Shown here: positions 16,131-25,288 of the stretch, piece after piece
Layout of the letters: each line of letters begins with the position of its first letter
Numbering within the stretch: the first letter of the stretch is position 1
Source: BACL27 sp947488385
Lineage (GTDB): Bacteria > Actinomycetota > Acidimicrobiia > Acidimicrobiales > Ilumatobacteraceae
DNA length: 64,000 nucleotides
Assembly (NCBI GenBank): GCA_964203655.1
Contig: CAXNMJ010000008.1
Coordinates: 25,082-89,081 of the forward strand
Reading direction: 5' to 3'
Made by a program: the position numbers and the translations under genes
The notes under the pieces: generated by a model
The model's database searches: none
The model's input: only the letters and a program-made list of their open reading frames with translations
Told to the model about the DNA's origin: nothing

Positions 16131-16748
16131 ATGGCTCGCTATACAGGTCCAAAAGTTCGTATTTCGCGCCGTCTTGGTGTGAACGTTTTTGAAAACACCA
16201 AGGGTTCAAAAGCTCTTGAGCGTCGCCCGTTTCCACCAGGTCACCACGGCCGTTCACGCCGCAAGGGTGCAGGTAGCGAATACCTAGCCCAGATGCAAGA
16301 AAAGCAGAAGGCAAAGTTCATCTACGGTCTTCTTGAGCGTCAATTCCGCAACCTATATAAGAGGTCAGTTCGTTTGACTGGTCCGACAGGTGAAAATTTG
16401 TTGCGCCTTTTGGAAACACGCCTCGACAACGTGGTTTATCGCGCAGGTTGGGCGGCATCTCGTCCGCAAGCGCGCCAGTTCGTAAGTCATGGGCTCATCA
16501 AGGTCGATGGCAAACGAGTAGATATCCCGTCATACACATTGCAAAAGGGTGAAGTCGTGACACTGTCAGAAAAAGGCAGCAACATGATCGTCATTCAGCA
16601 CAACATCGACACGCTTGACCGCAAGGTTGTGGCATGGCTTGATGTTGCCGAAGCCGGCAAGCAAGTCACGGTGCGTGAGTTGCCTGTTCGTGAGCAAATT
16701 GATGTGCCTGTACGTGAACAATTAATCGTTGAGCTTTATTCAAAGTAA
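16131..16748 (+). CDS. rpsD: Ribosomal protein uS4
   Basis: A 205-residue assembly-initiating small-subunit protein. The N-terminal domain reads MARYTGPKVRISRRLGVNVF and lacks the cysteines of the zinc form, so this is the zinc-independent version. The S4 RNA-binding domain appears as RLDNVVYRAGWAASRPQARQ followed by FVSHGLIKVDGKRVDIPSY. It is placed before rpoA as in most bacteria. Confidence 0.97.
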   Translation: MARYTGPKVRISRRLGVNVFENTKGSKALERRPFPPGHHGRSRRKGAGSEYLAQMQEKQKAKFIYGLLERQFRNLYKRSVRLTGPTGENLLRLLETRLDNVVYRAGWAASRPQARQFVSHGLIKVDGKRVDIPSYTLQKGEVVTLSEKGSNMIVIQHNIDTLDRKVVAWLDVAEAGKQVTVRELPVREQIDVPVREQLIVELYSK

Positions 16749-16778
16749 TCCCCAAAAAGAATGGTCTGAGGAGAAATC

Positions 16779-17711
16779 ATGCTTGTAATCCAGCGCCCAA
16801 TAGTCGAACCAATCGGCTCACCAGAAAACAACCGTCAGAAGTTTTCGGTTGGACCACTCGAGCCAGGTCTTGGCCACACAATCGGCAACTCGTTGCGCCG
16901 AATGTTGTTGTCGTCGATCCCTGGTGCGGCAATCACTTTTGTCAAGTTCGAATCAGCATTGCATGAATTCGACACCATCGAGGGCGTTACGCAAGATGTA
17001 ACTGAAATCATCCTCAATTTGAAAGACATCGTTTTGCAGTCCACTTCAGATGACCCAGTTGTCATTCATGTAGACGTGAAAGGCCCAATGGATCTCACCG
17101 CTGGCGACCTTCAAGCACCATCAGATATCGAGATTTTGAACAAGTCACAAAAGATCGCCACTCTCTCAGCAAAGGGCAAGCTTGTGTTTGACCTGACAGT
17201 TGAGCGCGGCAAGGGCTACATGTCGTCAGATCGTGACGGTGCCCGCAAGACGATTGGTGTGATTCCAATCGATGCAATTTTCTCACCGATTCGTCGCGTG
17301 ACTTTTGAAGTTGTGCCGACACGCGTTGAGCAATCAACTAACTACGACAACTTGATTATCGATATCGAGACAGACGGCTCAATCACACCGGTTGACTCGC
17401 TGGCTTCAGCAGGCGCAACACTTCGTTCACTCGTAGATCTTGTGGCAAACCTCACCGCAGAGCCAGTTGCTCTTGAACTTGGTGAAGTTTCCGGTTACTC
17501 AAGTGGCGCAGGCGACTTGGACTTGCCAATCGAAGATCTTGACTTGTCAGAGCGTCCACGCAACTGCTTGAAGCGCGGTCAAGTAAACACAATTGGCGAG
17601 TTGCTTACTCGCTCAGAAGAAGACTTAATGAACATCACTAACTTCGGTCAGAAGAGCCTGGACGAAATCAAGCAAAAGCTTGATGAGCGCGGTCTCTCAT
17701 TGCGAATCTGA
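16779..17711 (+). CDS. rpoA: RNA polymerase subunit alpha
   Basis: A 310-residue subunit that nucleates polymerase assembly and contacts UP elements and activators. The N-terminal domain shows GPLEPGLGHTIGNSLRRMLL (about 26-45), the dimerisation region. The C-terminal domain begins near residue 240, with CLKRGQVNTIGELLTRSEED and the helix-hairpin-helix NFGQKSLDEIKQKLDERGL. TGAGGAGAAATC is a strong ribosome-binding site. Length is slightly below the 320-350 of many relatives because the acidic tail is absent. Confidence 0.97.
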   Translation: MLVIQRPIVEPIGSPENNRQKFSVGPLEPGLGHTIGNSLRRMLLSSIPGAAITFVKFESALHEFDTIEGVTQDVTEIILNLKDIVLQSTSDDPVVIHVDVKGPMDLTAGDLQAPSDIEILNKSQKIATLSAKGKLVFDLTVERGKGYMSSDRDGARKTIGVIPIDAIFSPIRRVTFEVVPTRVEQSTNYDNLIIDIETDGSITPVDSLASAGATLRSLVDLVANLTAEPVALELGEVSGYSSGAGDLDLPIEDLDLSERPRNCLKRGQVNTIGELLTRSEEDLMNITNFGQKSLDEIKQKLDERGLSLRI

Positions 17712-17764
17712 GCGCCAAAGTTAAATAACGAACTGAAATAAATTAGACAGGGAGACGATTCAAT

Positions 17765-18136
17765 ATGCCAGGAAGACCACGCCGCGGACCAAGTTTTGGT
17801 GGTAGCTCGTCGCACGAAAAACTGATGATGGCAAACCTTGCATCGTCGTTGTTTGCTGCCGAAGGCATCGTGACAACAGAGTCAAAGGCAAAGGCGCTTC
17901 GCCCGATTGCCGAAAAGTTGATCACGAAAGCAAAGAAAGCGCAGGGCACCAGCCCGATGCGAGTTCACCGCATTCGTCAAATTCAGAGCTACTTGCGCGA
18001 CAAAGAAATGACTAACAAACTTGTCAATGTTGTCGCCCCAAGGTACTTGGAGCGCAACGGTGGATACCTTCGCATTTTGAAGCTTGGTCCACGCCATGGC
18101 GACAACGCTCCAATGGCGCGCATCGAACTTATTTAG
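17765..18136 (+). CDS. rplQ: Ribosomal protein bL17
   Basis: A 123-residue large-subunit protein. The typical opening is PGRPRRGPSFGGSSSHEKLM, then the family segments EGIVTTESKAKALRPIAEKL and PRYLERNGGYLRILKLGPRH plus GDNAPMARIEL. GGGAGACG precedes the ATG. It closes the alpha operon, and truA follows after 54 bases. Confidence 0.97.
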   Translation: MPGRPRRGPSFGGSSSHEKLMMANLASSLFAAEGIVTTESKAKALRPIAEKLITKAKKAQGTSPMRVHRIRQIQSYLRDKEMTNKLVNVVAPRYLERNGGYLRILKLGPRHGDNAPMARIELI

Positions 18137-18190
18137 TTCGCAAATATTTCTTAGCGTCGAATTCAGACTCGACCAAAACGGTTCAGCACA

Positions 18191-19033
18191 GTGACTGCGT
18201 CAAAGTTGATGCGTCGTGTACGAATGATCGTGGCCTATGACGGCACGCCGTTTCACGGTTTTGCGATTAACCCGAAAGTAAGCACGGTCGCAGGCAGCCT
18301 CGGCGAATCGTTGCAACAAATATTTCAACAGCCGATTCCACTTGTCTCGGCTGGTCGTACCGATGCTGGGGTTCACGCGAAAGCACAGGTGGTTAGTTGT
18401 GATGTGCCTGCACATTGTGAATTGCCGACATTACGCAAGCAACTGAATTCACTTTGCGGCCCAGAAATCATCGTCAAAGAAATTGCGTGGGCGAGCGCCG
18501 ACTTTCACGCCCGCTTCTCGGCCATTTGGCGTCACTACCAATATTTCGTTTACAACGCCGACTTTCCAGATCCGTTTAAAGTGTCATCGGCTTGGCATGT
18601 GATTGCTCCATTGAATTTGCATGCGATGCAGTTGGCTTGCGATCCGATAATCGGTACCCATGATTTTTCTGCGTTTTGTCGCAGACCGAAACCCGATAAT
18701 GAACCTGACCTCGAGGGTTCTGAATTGCAAGATGCGACGGGCGAAATTGTGCGTGAGAAGTCGTTGCGTAGGCATGTGATGCAAGCAAGCTGGAAAGATG
18801 TGGGCGACTCAGTGTTCAGGTTTGATATTCGGGCCAACGCGTTTTGTCACCAAATGGTTCGGTCGCTGGTTGGCACATTTATTGAAATCGGTGCACGAAA
18901 GAGACCCAGCAGTGACATGATGGCGCTGATTCGATCGGGCGATCGCGCCGAGGCGTCGCAGTTAGCCCCGCCACAAGGTTTATTTCTGACAGAAGTTGGG
19001 TATCCGAGCGATCTAACTGATCGGGCCGTTTAG
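18191..19033 (+). CDS. truA: tRNA pseudouridine38-40 synthase TruA
   Basis: A 280-residue enzyme that converts uridines 38-40 of the anticodon arm to pseudouridine. The catalytic aspartate is Asp58 in SAGRTDAGVHAKAQ. Other conserved parts are AYDGTPFHGFA near the N-terminus and FCHQMVRSLVGTFIEIGARK late in the sequence. The start is a GTG with no obvious ribosome-binding site, so the exact start is uncertain; the ATG at 18209 would still keep the core. Position after rplQ is standard in actinobacteria. Confidence 0.94.
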   Translation: MTASKLMRRVRMIVAYDGTPFHGFAINPKVSTVAGSLGESLQQIFQQPIPLVSAGRTDAGVHAKAQVVSCDVPAHCELPTLRKQLNSLCGPEIIVKEIAWASADFHARFSAIWRHYQYFVYNADFPDPFKVSSAWHVIAPLNLHAMQLACDPIIGTHDFSAFCRRPKPDNEPDLEGSELQDATGEIVREKSLRRHVMQASWKDVGDSVFRFDIRANAFCHQMVRSLVGTFIEIGARKRPSSDMMALIRSGDRAEASQLAPPQGLFLTEVGYPSDLTDRAV

Positions 19034-19067
19034 GCAGCGGGTAAAGCCCATATTTTGCTTGGGCCGA

Positions 19068-19097
19068 TTGTGAATCTCGGGTTTTCGGCCCTATCCT
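19068..19097 (+). promoter_or_regulatory. Candidate promoter for rplM-rpsI
   Basis: TTGTGA (19068-19073) and TATCCT (19092-19097) are 18 bases apart, each matching four of six consensus positions. A 7-bp inverted repeat, GGGCCGA (19061-19067) and TCGGCCC (19085-19091), brackets the spacer and may be a regulatory or termination structure for truA. The 135-base gap before rplM holds nothing else recognised. Confidence 0.45.
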
Positions 19098-19168
19098 TAC
19101 TAGGCCGTTAAAACGGGTGCGAAATGCTCTCTGGCGGTTGCAATATTTAATTTTTTGAGGATTTCTTT

Positions 19169-19615
19169 ATGCGTACTTATTCAGCAAAACCAACCGATGT
19201 GCAGCGTGCTTGGCACATCATCGACGCAGAAGGTTTAGTTCTCGGTCGTCTTTGCACAGAAGTCGCAACGTTGCTTCGCGGCAAGCACAAGCCGATGTAC
19301 ACACCAAGCATGGACACGGGTGATCATGTTGTGATCATCAACGCATCGAAGATTGTCCTTACCTCAGGCAAGGCTGATCGCGAAATGGTCTATGACTATT
19401 CGGGTTACCCAGGTGGTCTCAAGTCTGAAACATACGCAAACTTGCTTGGTCGCAAACCGGGCGATGCAATTCGCCGTTCGATTCGTGGCATGTTGCCAAA
19501 AGGTTCACTTGGTCGACAGATGATTAAGAAGTTGCAGGTTTATCCAGGTGCAGAACATCCACATGCGGCGCAATCACCAAAGGTGCTTGAGATTCCGCAC
19601 GCCAAGGCTCGTTGA
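19169..19615 (+). CDS. rplM: Ribosomal protein uL13
   Basis: A 148-residue early-assembly protein of the 50S subunit. It begins with MRTYSAKPTDVQRAWHIIDA and has GRLCTEVATLLRGKHKPMYT plus PSMDTGDHVVIINA, then the C-terminal GMLPKGSLGRQMIKKLQVYP. TTGAGGATTTC before the ATG is a good ribosome-binding site. It forms a two-gene operon with rpsI. Confidence 0.97.
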   Translation: MRTYSAKPTDVQRAWHIIDAEGLVLGRLCTEVATLLRGKHKPMYTPSMDTGDHVVIINASKIVLTSGKADREMVYDYSGYPGGLKSETYANLLGRKPGDAIRRSIRGMLPKGSLGRQMIKKLQVYPGAEHPHAAQSPKVLEIPHAKAR

Positions 19616-19645
19616 GTCGCTGAACAGAAAAAGGAAACATAACTC

Positions 19646-20041
19646 GTGGGAACAAAGCCATTAACACAGACAACAGGTCGTCGTAAGCATGCAGTTTGTC
19701 GCGCGCGACTTCGACCAGGTACTGGTGTTGTAAAAATCAACGACCGTGAGTTTGCCGAGTACTTTCCATCAGAGGTTCAGCGCAACTCTTCAACCGAAGC
19801 ATTGCGAATCACAAACACTCAGGCGAGCTACGACGTAGATGCAGACATTGTTGGCGGCGGTATTGCCGGTCAATCAGGTGCGCTGAGAATGGCGATTGCA
19901 CGTGCACTCGTAGAACTTGATCCAACTCAAAGACTTGCTTTGAAGAAGGCCGGCTTGTTGACTCGCGATTCACGTCGCAAAGAGAGCAAGAAATACGGTC
20001 TCAAAAAAGCGCGCAAAGCGCCACAGTACACAAAGCGTTAA
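19646..20041 (+). CDS. rpsI: Ribosomal protein uS9
   Basis: A 131-residue small-subunit protein whose C-terminal tail reaches P-site tRNA. That tail is intact: RKESKKYGLKKARKAPQYTK then R. The core GGGIAGQSGALRMAIARALV is typical. The GTG at 19646 is preceded by AAAAAGGAAAC, a good ribosome-binding site. It follows rplM by 30 bases. Confidence 0.97.
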   Translation: MGTKPLTQTTGRRKHAVCRARLRPGTGVVKINDREFAEYFPSEVQRNSSTEALRITNTQASYDVDADIVGGGIAGQSGALRMAIARALVELDPTQRLALKKAGLLTRDSRRKESKKYGLKKARKAPQYTKR

Positions 20042-20135
20042 TTCTTTTTGTACGGCATGGCTCATGGCTGTGCGCGTCGTCAGTTTTAAGAATCGCGTTC
20101 AACACTCTTTGTTACGACAAGGCATTGGTGGTTAG

Positions 20136-21467
20136 ATGTTGACATTTGGTACCGACGGTGTGCGTGGCAAATTTGGCACAGAGCTGACCGAGAGTTACGC
20201 CGCCGATCTGGCAGTTGTCGCAGCACAAGTTCTGCGATGCAAAACAGTCGTGATTGGTCGAGACACTCGAGAATCTGGGGTGCTTCTAGAAACAGCAATT
20301 GCGAATGCGCTTGTCAAAGAAGGCATTGAAGTTCAACTAATGGGGATTGCTCCGACCCCAGCGATTGCGTTTTCGGCGATGCGACGAAATGTCGTGGCGA
20401 TTGCGATTACCGCGTCGCACAACTTGTATCAAGACAATGGAATCAAGATATTTGGCGCCGGTGGTCTAAAACTCTCTGACTCAGAACAAGAAGAGATTGA
20501 AAAACAGCTGCTTGAACGCACTCGTAAATCGGCTTCTGGCGCAATTGGTGCGAGCAGCGAACGCGCAGAAACGGCCAAACCTGAACTTGTCAAAGAGTAT
20601 TGCGACTGGTTGTCTCAGATAGTCAACACGACAGACTTCAGCAAATTGCACGTCGTTCTTGACTGTGCGAACGGTGCTTACAGCAACGTTGCGCCAGAAG
20701 TCTTTACAAAACTCGGGGCAACGGTGACGACTATCAATGCGACACCAGATGGTCGAAATATAAACGAGCAATGTGGCGCCACGCACCCAGCGATGCTGTG
20801 TTCGGTCGTCACAAATGTTGGTGCACATTTTGGAATTGCTTTTGATGGTGATGGTGACAGATTGATCGCCGTAGATGAGAAGGGTGAAATTGTCGACGGA
20901 GATCACTTGATCGCAATCAGCGCAACTGAGATGAAGCGTCGTGGAACTTTGCGCAACAATAAAGTTGCCGTAACGGTGATGACAAACATTGGCTTTCACC
21001 AGGCAATGAAAAAAGCGGAGATTGAAGTGGTGACCACACCAGTCGGAGATCGATCGGTGCTTGCTGCACTTGAAGAAAATTCGCTTGTGCTTGGTGGCGA
21101 ACAGAGTGGTCACATTATTTATCGCGATTTGGCTACGACTGGTGACGGTCTCTTGGCTGCCCTGATGTTGTCGGCAATTGTTGCCGAGGCGAATAAGACA
21201 CTTGGCGAAATCGCCAGTGCAGCAATGACCAGTTTTCCGCAGGTGCTAATTAATTTACGTGTCAGCAAACGTGTTGAAAATATCGAAAAACTATTTGAGT
21301 CAGAGATTGCATCAGCAGAGAAGTCTCTGCAAGCAAATGGACGTGTGCTCGTGCGAGCGAGTGGAACTGAACCGATGGTTCGGGTGATGGTTGAAGCGTC
21401 ACAACAAGCCACGGCAGAATCAGTCGCTGCCACCTTGGCACAAGCCATAACTGCGCGACTCGGCTGA
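20136..21467 (+). CDS. glmM: Phosphoglucosamine mutase
   Basis: A 443-residue enzyme converting glucosamine-6-phosphate to glucosamine-1-phosphate for peptidoglycan precursor synthesis. Four domains are recognisable. The phosphoserine loop is ITASHN with Ser94, the metal site is DGDGDR (237-242), and the phosphate-binding loop is RASGTEPMVRVMVE near the C-terminus. It begins LTFGTDGVRGKFG as expected. It lies 27 bases before the GlmS-like gene, so substrate and product enzymes are adjacent. Confidence 0.96.
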   Translation: MLTFGTDGVRGKFGTELTESYAADLAVVAAQVLRCKTVVIGRDTRESGVLLETAIANALVKEGIEVQLMGIAPTPAIAFSAMRRNVVAIAITASHNLYQDNGIKIFGAGGLKLSDSEQEEIEKQLLERTRKSASGAIGASSERAETAKPELVKEYCDWLSQIVNTTDFSKLHVVLDCANGAYSNVAPEVFTKLGATVTTINATPDGRNINEQCGATHPAMLCSVVTNVGAHFGIAFDGDGDRLIAVDEKGEIVDGDHLIAISATEMKRRGTLRNNKVAVTVMTNIGFHQAMKKAEIEVVTTPVGDRSVLAALEENSLVLGGEQSGHIIYRDLATTGDGLLAALMLSAIVAEANKTLGEIASAAMTSFPQVLINLRVSKRVENIEKLFESEIASAEKSLQANGRVLVRASGTEPMVRVMVEASQQATAESVAATLAQAITARLG

Positions 21468-21481
21468 TAGCGATGCGAAAG

Positions 21482-21487
21482 TAGACT
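21482..21487 (+). promoter_or_regulatory. Putative -10 element for leaderless glmS-like transcript
   Basis: TAGACT lies 7 bases before the ATG at 21495, with no Shine-Dalgarno sequence. The start is fixed independently because Cys2 must follow the initiator methionine in this enzyme class, so a leaderless transcript is well supported in geometry. It lies in the gap after glmM. Confidence 0.5.
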
Positions 21488-21494
21488 TGTCACC

Positions 21495-24400
21495 ATGTGC
21501 GGAATAATCTGCGTGCTCAGTCGTCCGACACGACGAGCCACCCCAACTGCCAAAGAGATCTTGGCCCTGTTGGACGCCGCACTCGAAGCTGGAATGAAGA
21601 GCGACATCGATCAACTTGCTTTGGCGGTGACGACAGCCGACAAACTTTTGCGGGGTGATGCCGGCCAATTCTGCATGGCCGACAATCATCAATTGGTTGC
21701 TGCAATGACATCACGAATTGATCAACTTGATGCAATTGTCGATGCCTATGAATTAACGCTTGAGAAGTCGGCGAGTTTGCAGACAGAGACCTCAGAGCAC
21801 GCGTTGCAGGAGATTATTCGCGCTAAAGATGCGATCTGGGAGTTGCGTAACGACCGAATTCGAACAGCGCGACTTGTAGATGCGCTGGCTGGGCAGGGGG
21901 CTTCAAATTCGGCGCGCAGCGGATATTTCTCGATTCAACAAGCATTCTCGGGTCTTGATCGGCTTGAAGTTCGCGGACGCGACTCAGCAGGAATTCACGT
22001 GCTCGTTTCGAATCATGGCTTGAAGCCGACAGACAAAAACGTAAAGTCGTTGCTTGCAAATCGCAGTGAAGATGCATTGTTCATGTCTGGTTCCGTACGG
22101 ATTACAGAGAACGCATGGTCTTTTGTTTATAAAGCAGCGGCAGAGATCGGCGAACTTGGTGACAACACCCGCGTAATGCGTAACGCGGTGATGGCTGACG
22201 ATCTGTTGCGTCTATGTCTGTCGCAAACTAATTCTCAAGTCGCAGTTTTGGCCCACACTCGTTGGGCGAGCGTCGGCATTATTTCTGAGCCGAACGCGCA
22301 CCCAGTGAACAGCGAAGAACTTGAAGGCAAGCACGATGACGCATATCTTGTCGCAGCGTTGAATGGCGACGTTGATAATCACGCAGACTTGCGAGTGCAA
22401 TACGGTTTGCGCGTCGCGGGGCCGATCACAACCGATGCAAAAGTTATCCCCGCCTTGGTGTCACGAAGATTGTCGACAAACTCAAATCTTTTAGATGCAT
22501 TTCGTCAAACAGTTGCCGAGTTTGAAGGCTCGGTGGCGATTGCTGCAGCGAGTGCAACGGCACCAGACAAGTTGTTGCTTGCATTGCACGGAAGCGGCCA
22601 AGGATTGTGTATCGGTCTTGCTGAAGATCGCTTCATTGTCGCGAGCGAACCATACGGTGTGGTTGAAGAGACGCTGAATTATGTGCGAATGGATGGCGAA
22701 GCGCTCGCTGATGTTGATAATCCGTCAAGCCGTGGTCAAGTTGTCGCGCTCTCTGGTGAAGGCGCCGGCGAACTCTCGGGTATTGAATTGGTTTCATACG
22801 ATGGTCGTCAGCTTCCACTGAGCCAAGACAAAGTTTTGACCGCTGAGATTACAACCAGAGACATCAACCGTGGTGAACACAAACATTTTTTGGCTAAAGA
22901 AATCGCTGAAGCACCGCAGAGTTTTCGTAAAACGATTCGAGGCCGAATTGTCGAAGTGAATGGCCTATTGACTACAGATCTGGGTGAAAAAGTATTGCCA
23001 AAATCTGTGTGTGACCGATTGGCGTCTGGTGAAATTAAAAAAGTACGTGTGATTGGCCAGGGTACGGCTGCTGTTGCGGGGCAAGCTTTGGCGAGGTTGC
23101 TCAGTGACCTTGTGGGTATCGAGTTAAGTGTTGAGGCGTTGTTGGCCAGCGAACTTTCGGGTTTTGGTTTGGCGCTCGATATGAGCGACACGCTTGTTGT
23201 GGCGGTCAGTCAGAGTGGAACAACGACTGACACGAACCGCACAGTGGACTTGGCTCGAGCACGAGGTGCGAGTGTCTTGGCGATCGTCAACCGTCGGGGT
23301 AGTGAACTGTCGGCCAAAGCAGACGGTGTGATGTATACGTCTGATGGTCGCGACGTCGAAATGAGTGTTGCCAGCACGAAAGCTTTTTATGCTCAGGTTG
23401 CAGCTGGTGCTCTTTATGCATGTGCTCTTTCGAAAGCAGTTGGTAAATCATCTGATCGTGCGCGACACGAATTACTTGCTGGACTGCGCAAAATTCCAGA
23501 TGCGTTGGTTGAAGTTCTTGCAACACGGCCACAAATTTCAGCGGCGGCGAAACAGTTTGCGTCGTCACGGCGATATTGGACAGTTGTTGGCAACGGCATG
23601 AATACGATCGCAGCGCAAGAAGTGCGCATCAAGCTTTCGGAACTTTGCTACAAGTCAATTTCAAGTGACTCGACTGAGGATAAAAAACATATTGACCTGT
23701 CGTGCGAGCCACTGATTTTCGTCTGCGCAACTGGGTTGCTCGAAGGTACGGCCTCGGATGTCGCCAAAGAGATTGCGATCTATCGGGCCCACAAAGCACT
23801 GCCGATTGTTGTTGCGACTGCGGGTCAGACGAGGTTTGATGCAGCGGCAGCAGTGTTGCTGGTGCCAAATGTCGAGACGAATTTGTCGTTCATATTGAGC
23901 GTGATGGTGGGTCACTTGTTTGGTTATGAGGCAGCATTAGCGATTGATGCTTTGGCTAGGCCATTGCGTGAGGCGCGCGAAGTTGTCGAGCACGCAGTTG
24001 AGCGTGGCGGAGATGCAAATCAATTGTTGGTCAAGATTCGCACCGAGTTGGGTGCACCGGCAACACGATTCACCGATGCATTAGCAACAGGCAACTACGA
24101 CGGCAACTTAGAGGCCAGCACAGCGGTGCGAATCGTCACGATGTTGCGAGACACTTTGTCGAGCGACCCTGTTCAGGCGTATCAGCGCAGTTCGGGAAAG
24201 ATCGCCTCGCCAGAATTGTTGTTAGATGATCTGACAAGCGCGCTGACACGAGGCGTAGATGAATTGACTCGTCCGGTTGATGCGATCAAACATCAAGCAA
24301 AGACCGTGACGGTGGGTATCTCGCGCAGTGATGAAGGCTTGTTTGATCGTCCGCTAGTAAAGGCTTTGCTTGAAGCTGGTGTAGCGCGTGAGCGACTTTC

Positions 24401-24902
24401 ATATCGCGTATTGAAAATTGTCGCCGATCTTGACGCTGCAGTCAGTGCCGTAACCGGGTTTACGAGATATCAAATCGAGGGTGACATTGCCAGTTCTCAG
24501 GCCACGATCGCAATTGTCGACCGTGGGGGAATGTCAAAAAATCTCACGTCGCGTGTTGACCGCAACTCACAACTCGTCGGAACCAAGCGACGTGTCGCAA
24601 GTGACCAAGAAGTTCTCGTGGCGCGCGGGCGAAGCGATAATCGAACAGTGATCATGGTGCCTGAAACAAAAGGTGGCCAGACAACCGGCATCACTTTGTT
24701 GCACGTGATGTTTCATGATCGTTTGCCAGCGACTGCAATGCGCGCAGTATTGCAAGGGTACGACCGTCGCTACGACCGACTTGTGGACTGGGTGACCGAA
24801 ACTGAAGGTTCATTTAGAGAAGACCGTTTGGCAGAAGTTTCGGTTGCTGACTTGTTGATTTTGCCAATCAGTGACATGGCTGATCACTGGCGCGCAAAGT
24901 AA
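21495..24902 (+). CDS. Oversized glucosamine-6-phosphate synthase-like protein (1135 aa)
   Basis: Related to GlmS, which makes glucosamine-6-phosphate from fructose-6-phosphate and glutamine, but 1135 residues instead of about 610. The N-terminal nucleophile Cys2 (MCGIICVLS) and glutaminase motifs RGRDSAGIHV (about 158), HTRWASVG (about 253) and NGDVDNHADLR (about 288) are present, but a helical insertion of about 130 residues separates Cys2 from RGRDSAG. Two SIS domains follow: VSQSGTTTDTN and SVASTKAFYAQ (about 575-640), and GNGMNTIAAQEVRIKLSELC (about 695-830). Residues from about 880 on form a domain of unknown function. Location after glmM supports the GlmS role; an extra allosteric function is possible. 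Confidence 0.85.
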   Translation: MCGIICVLSRPTRRATPTAKEILALLDAALEAGMKSDIDQLALAVTTADKLLRGDAGQFCMADNHQLVAAMTSRIDQLDAIVDAYELTLEKSASLQTETSEHALQEIIRAKDAIWELRNDRIRTARLVDALAGQGASNSARSGYFSIQQAFSGLDRLEVRGRDSAGIHVLVSNHGLKPTDKNVKSLLANRSEDALFMSGSVRITENAWSFVYKAAAEIGELGDNTRVMRNAVMADDLLRLCLSQTNSQVAVLAHTRWASVGIISEPNAHPVNSEELEGKHDDAYLVAALNGDVDNHADLRVQYGLRVAGPITTDAKVIPALVSRRLSTNSNLLDAFRQTVAEFEGSVAIAAASATAPDKLLLALHGSGQGLCIGLAEDRFIVASEPYGVVEETLNYVRMDGEALADVDNPSSRGQVVALSGEGAGELSGIELVSYDGRQLPLSQDKVLTAEITTRDINRGEHKHFLAKEIAEAPQSFRKTIRGRIVEVNGLLTTDLGEKVLPKSVCDRLASGEIKKVRVIGQGTAAVAGQALARLLSDLVGIELSVEALLASELSGFGLALDMSDTLVVAVSQSGTTTDTNRTVDLARARGASVLAIVNRRGSELSAKADGVMYTSDGRDVEMSVASTKAFYAQVAAGALYACALSKAVGKSSDRARHELLAGLRKIPDALVEVLATRPQISAAAKQFASSRRYWTVVGNGMNTIAAQEVRIKLSELCYKSISSDSTEDKKHIDLSCEPLIFVCATGLLEGTASDVAKEIAIYRAHKALPIVVATAGQTRFDAAAAVLLVPNVETNLSFILSVMVGHLFGYEAALAIDALARPLREAREVVEHAVERGGDANQLLVKIRTELGAPATRFTDALATGNYDGNLEASTAVRIVTMLRDTLSSDPVQAYQRSSGKIASPELLLDDLTSALTRGVDELTRPVDAIKHQAKTVTVGISRSDEGLFDRPLVKALLEAGVARERLSYRVLKIVADLDAAVSAVTGFTRYQIEGDIASSQATIAIVDRGGMSKNLTSRVDRNSQLVGTKRRVASDQEVLVARGRSDNRTVIMVPETKGGQTTGITLLHVMFHDRLPATAMRAVLQGYDRRYDRLVDWVTETEGSFREDRLAEVSVADLLILPISDMADHWRAK

Positions 24903-24910
24903 AGACCCAC

Positions 24911-25276
24911 ATGATCGGAATCGGAATTGACGCTGTGAATGTGCAGCGGTTTCGTGCTGCACTAGACCGAACACCTTCTCTGCGTTCGCGCGTATTCACC
25001 GCAAAAGAACTTGAATCTCTTGCAGGTCGTGCTGATAGTGCCCCAAGTTTGGCAGCGAGATTTGCCGCGCGCGAAGCGACGATGAAAGCACTCGGGGTTG
25101 GGCTTGGCGCGTTCGATCTGCACGACGTTTCAATTCGCAGTCGCGAATCTGGTGCGCCCGAACTGGTCGTCACAGGTCGTGCCGCTGAAATCGCAAAAGC
25201 GCAAGGTGTGAAATCGTGGCTTGTCTCGCTTTCTCACACTGAAGACACAGCTGTTGCTGTTGTCGCGAGCAACTAA
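24911..25276 (+). CDS. acpS: Holo-[acyl-carrier-protein] synthase
   Basis: A 121-residue enzyme that transfers 4'-phosphopantetheine from CoA to acyl carrier protein. The magnesium-binding Asp7 in GIGIDAVNVQRF and Glu55 in RFAAREATMKALG are both in place, although the surrounding residues are less typical than the usual GIDIVEIERF and AAKEA. The C-terminal SLSHTEDTAVAVV is diagnostic. It follows the GlmS-like gene by 8 bases and precedes alr by 12, so these are probably cotranscribed. Confidence 0.92.
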   Translation: MIGIGIDAVNVQRFRAALDRTPSLRSRVFTAKELESLAGRADSAPSLAARFAAREATMKALGVGLGAFDLHDVSIRSRESGAPELVVTGRAAEIAKAQGVKSWLVSLSHTEDTAVAVVASN

Positions 25277-25288
25277 AAGTCGGCCGCA

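Noticed and set aside
19061..19091. GGGCCGA/TCGGCCC inverted repeat as a terminator of truA
   Set aside because: The loop is 17 bases and no T-run follows; it overlaps a better promoter reading, so it is mentioned only with that promoter.
20042..20135. Terminator between rpsI and glmM
   Set aside because: ATGGCTCATGGCT-like repeats are direct rather than inverted, and no stable stem plus T-run could be built.
20481..21113. 210-codon minus-strand open frame opposite glmM
   Set aside because: Shadow frame with Cys/Phe/Arg-rich composition; glmM is intact on the other strand.
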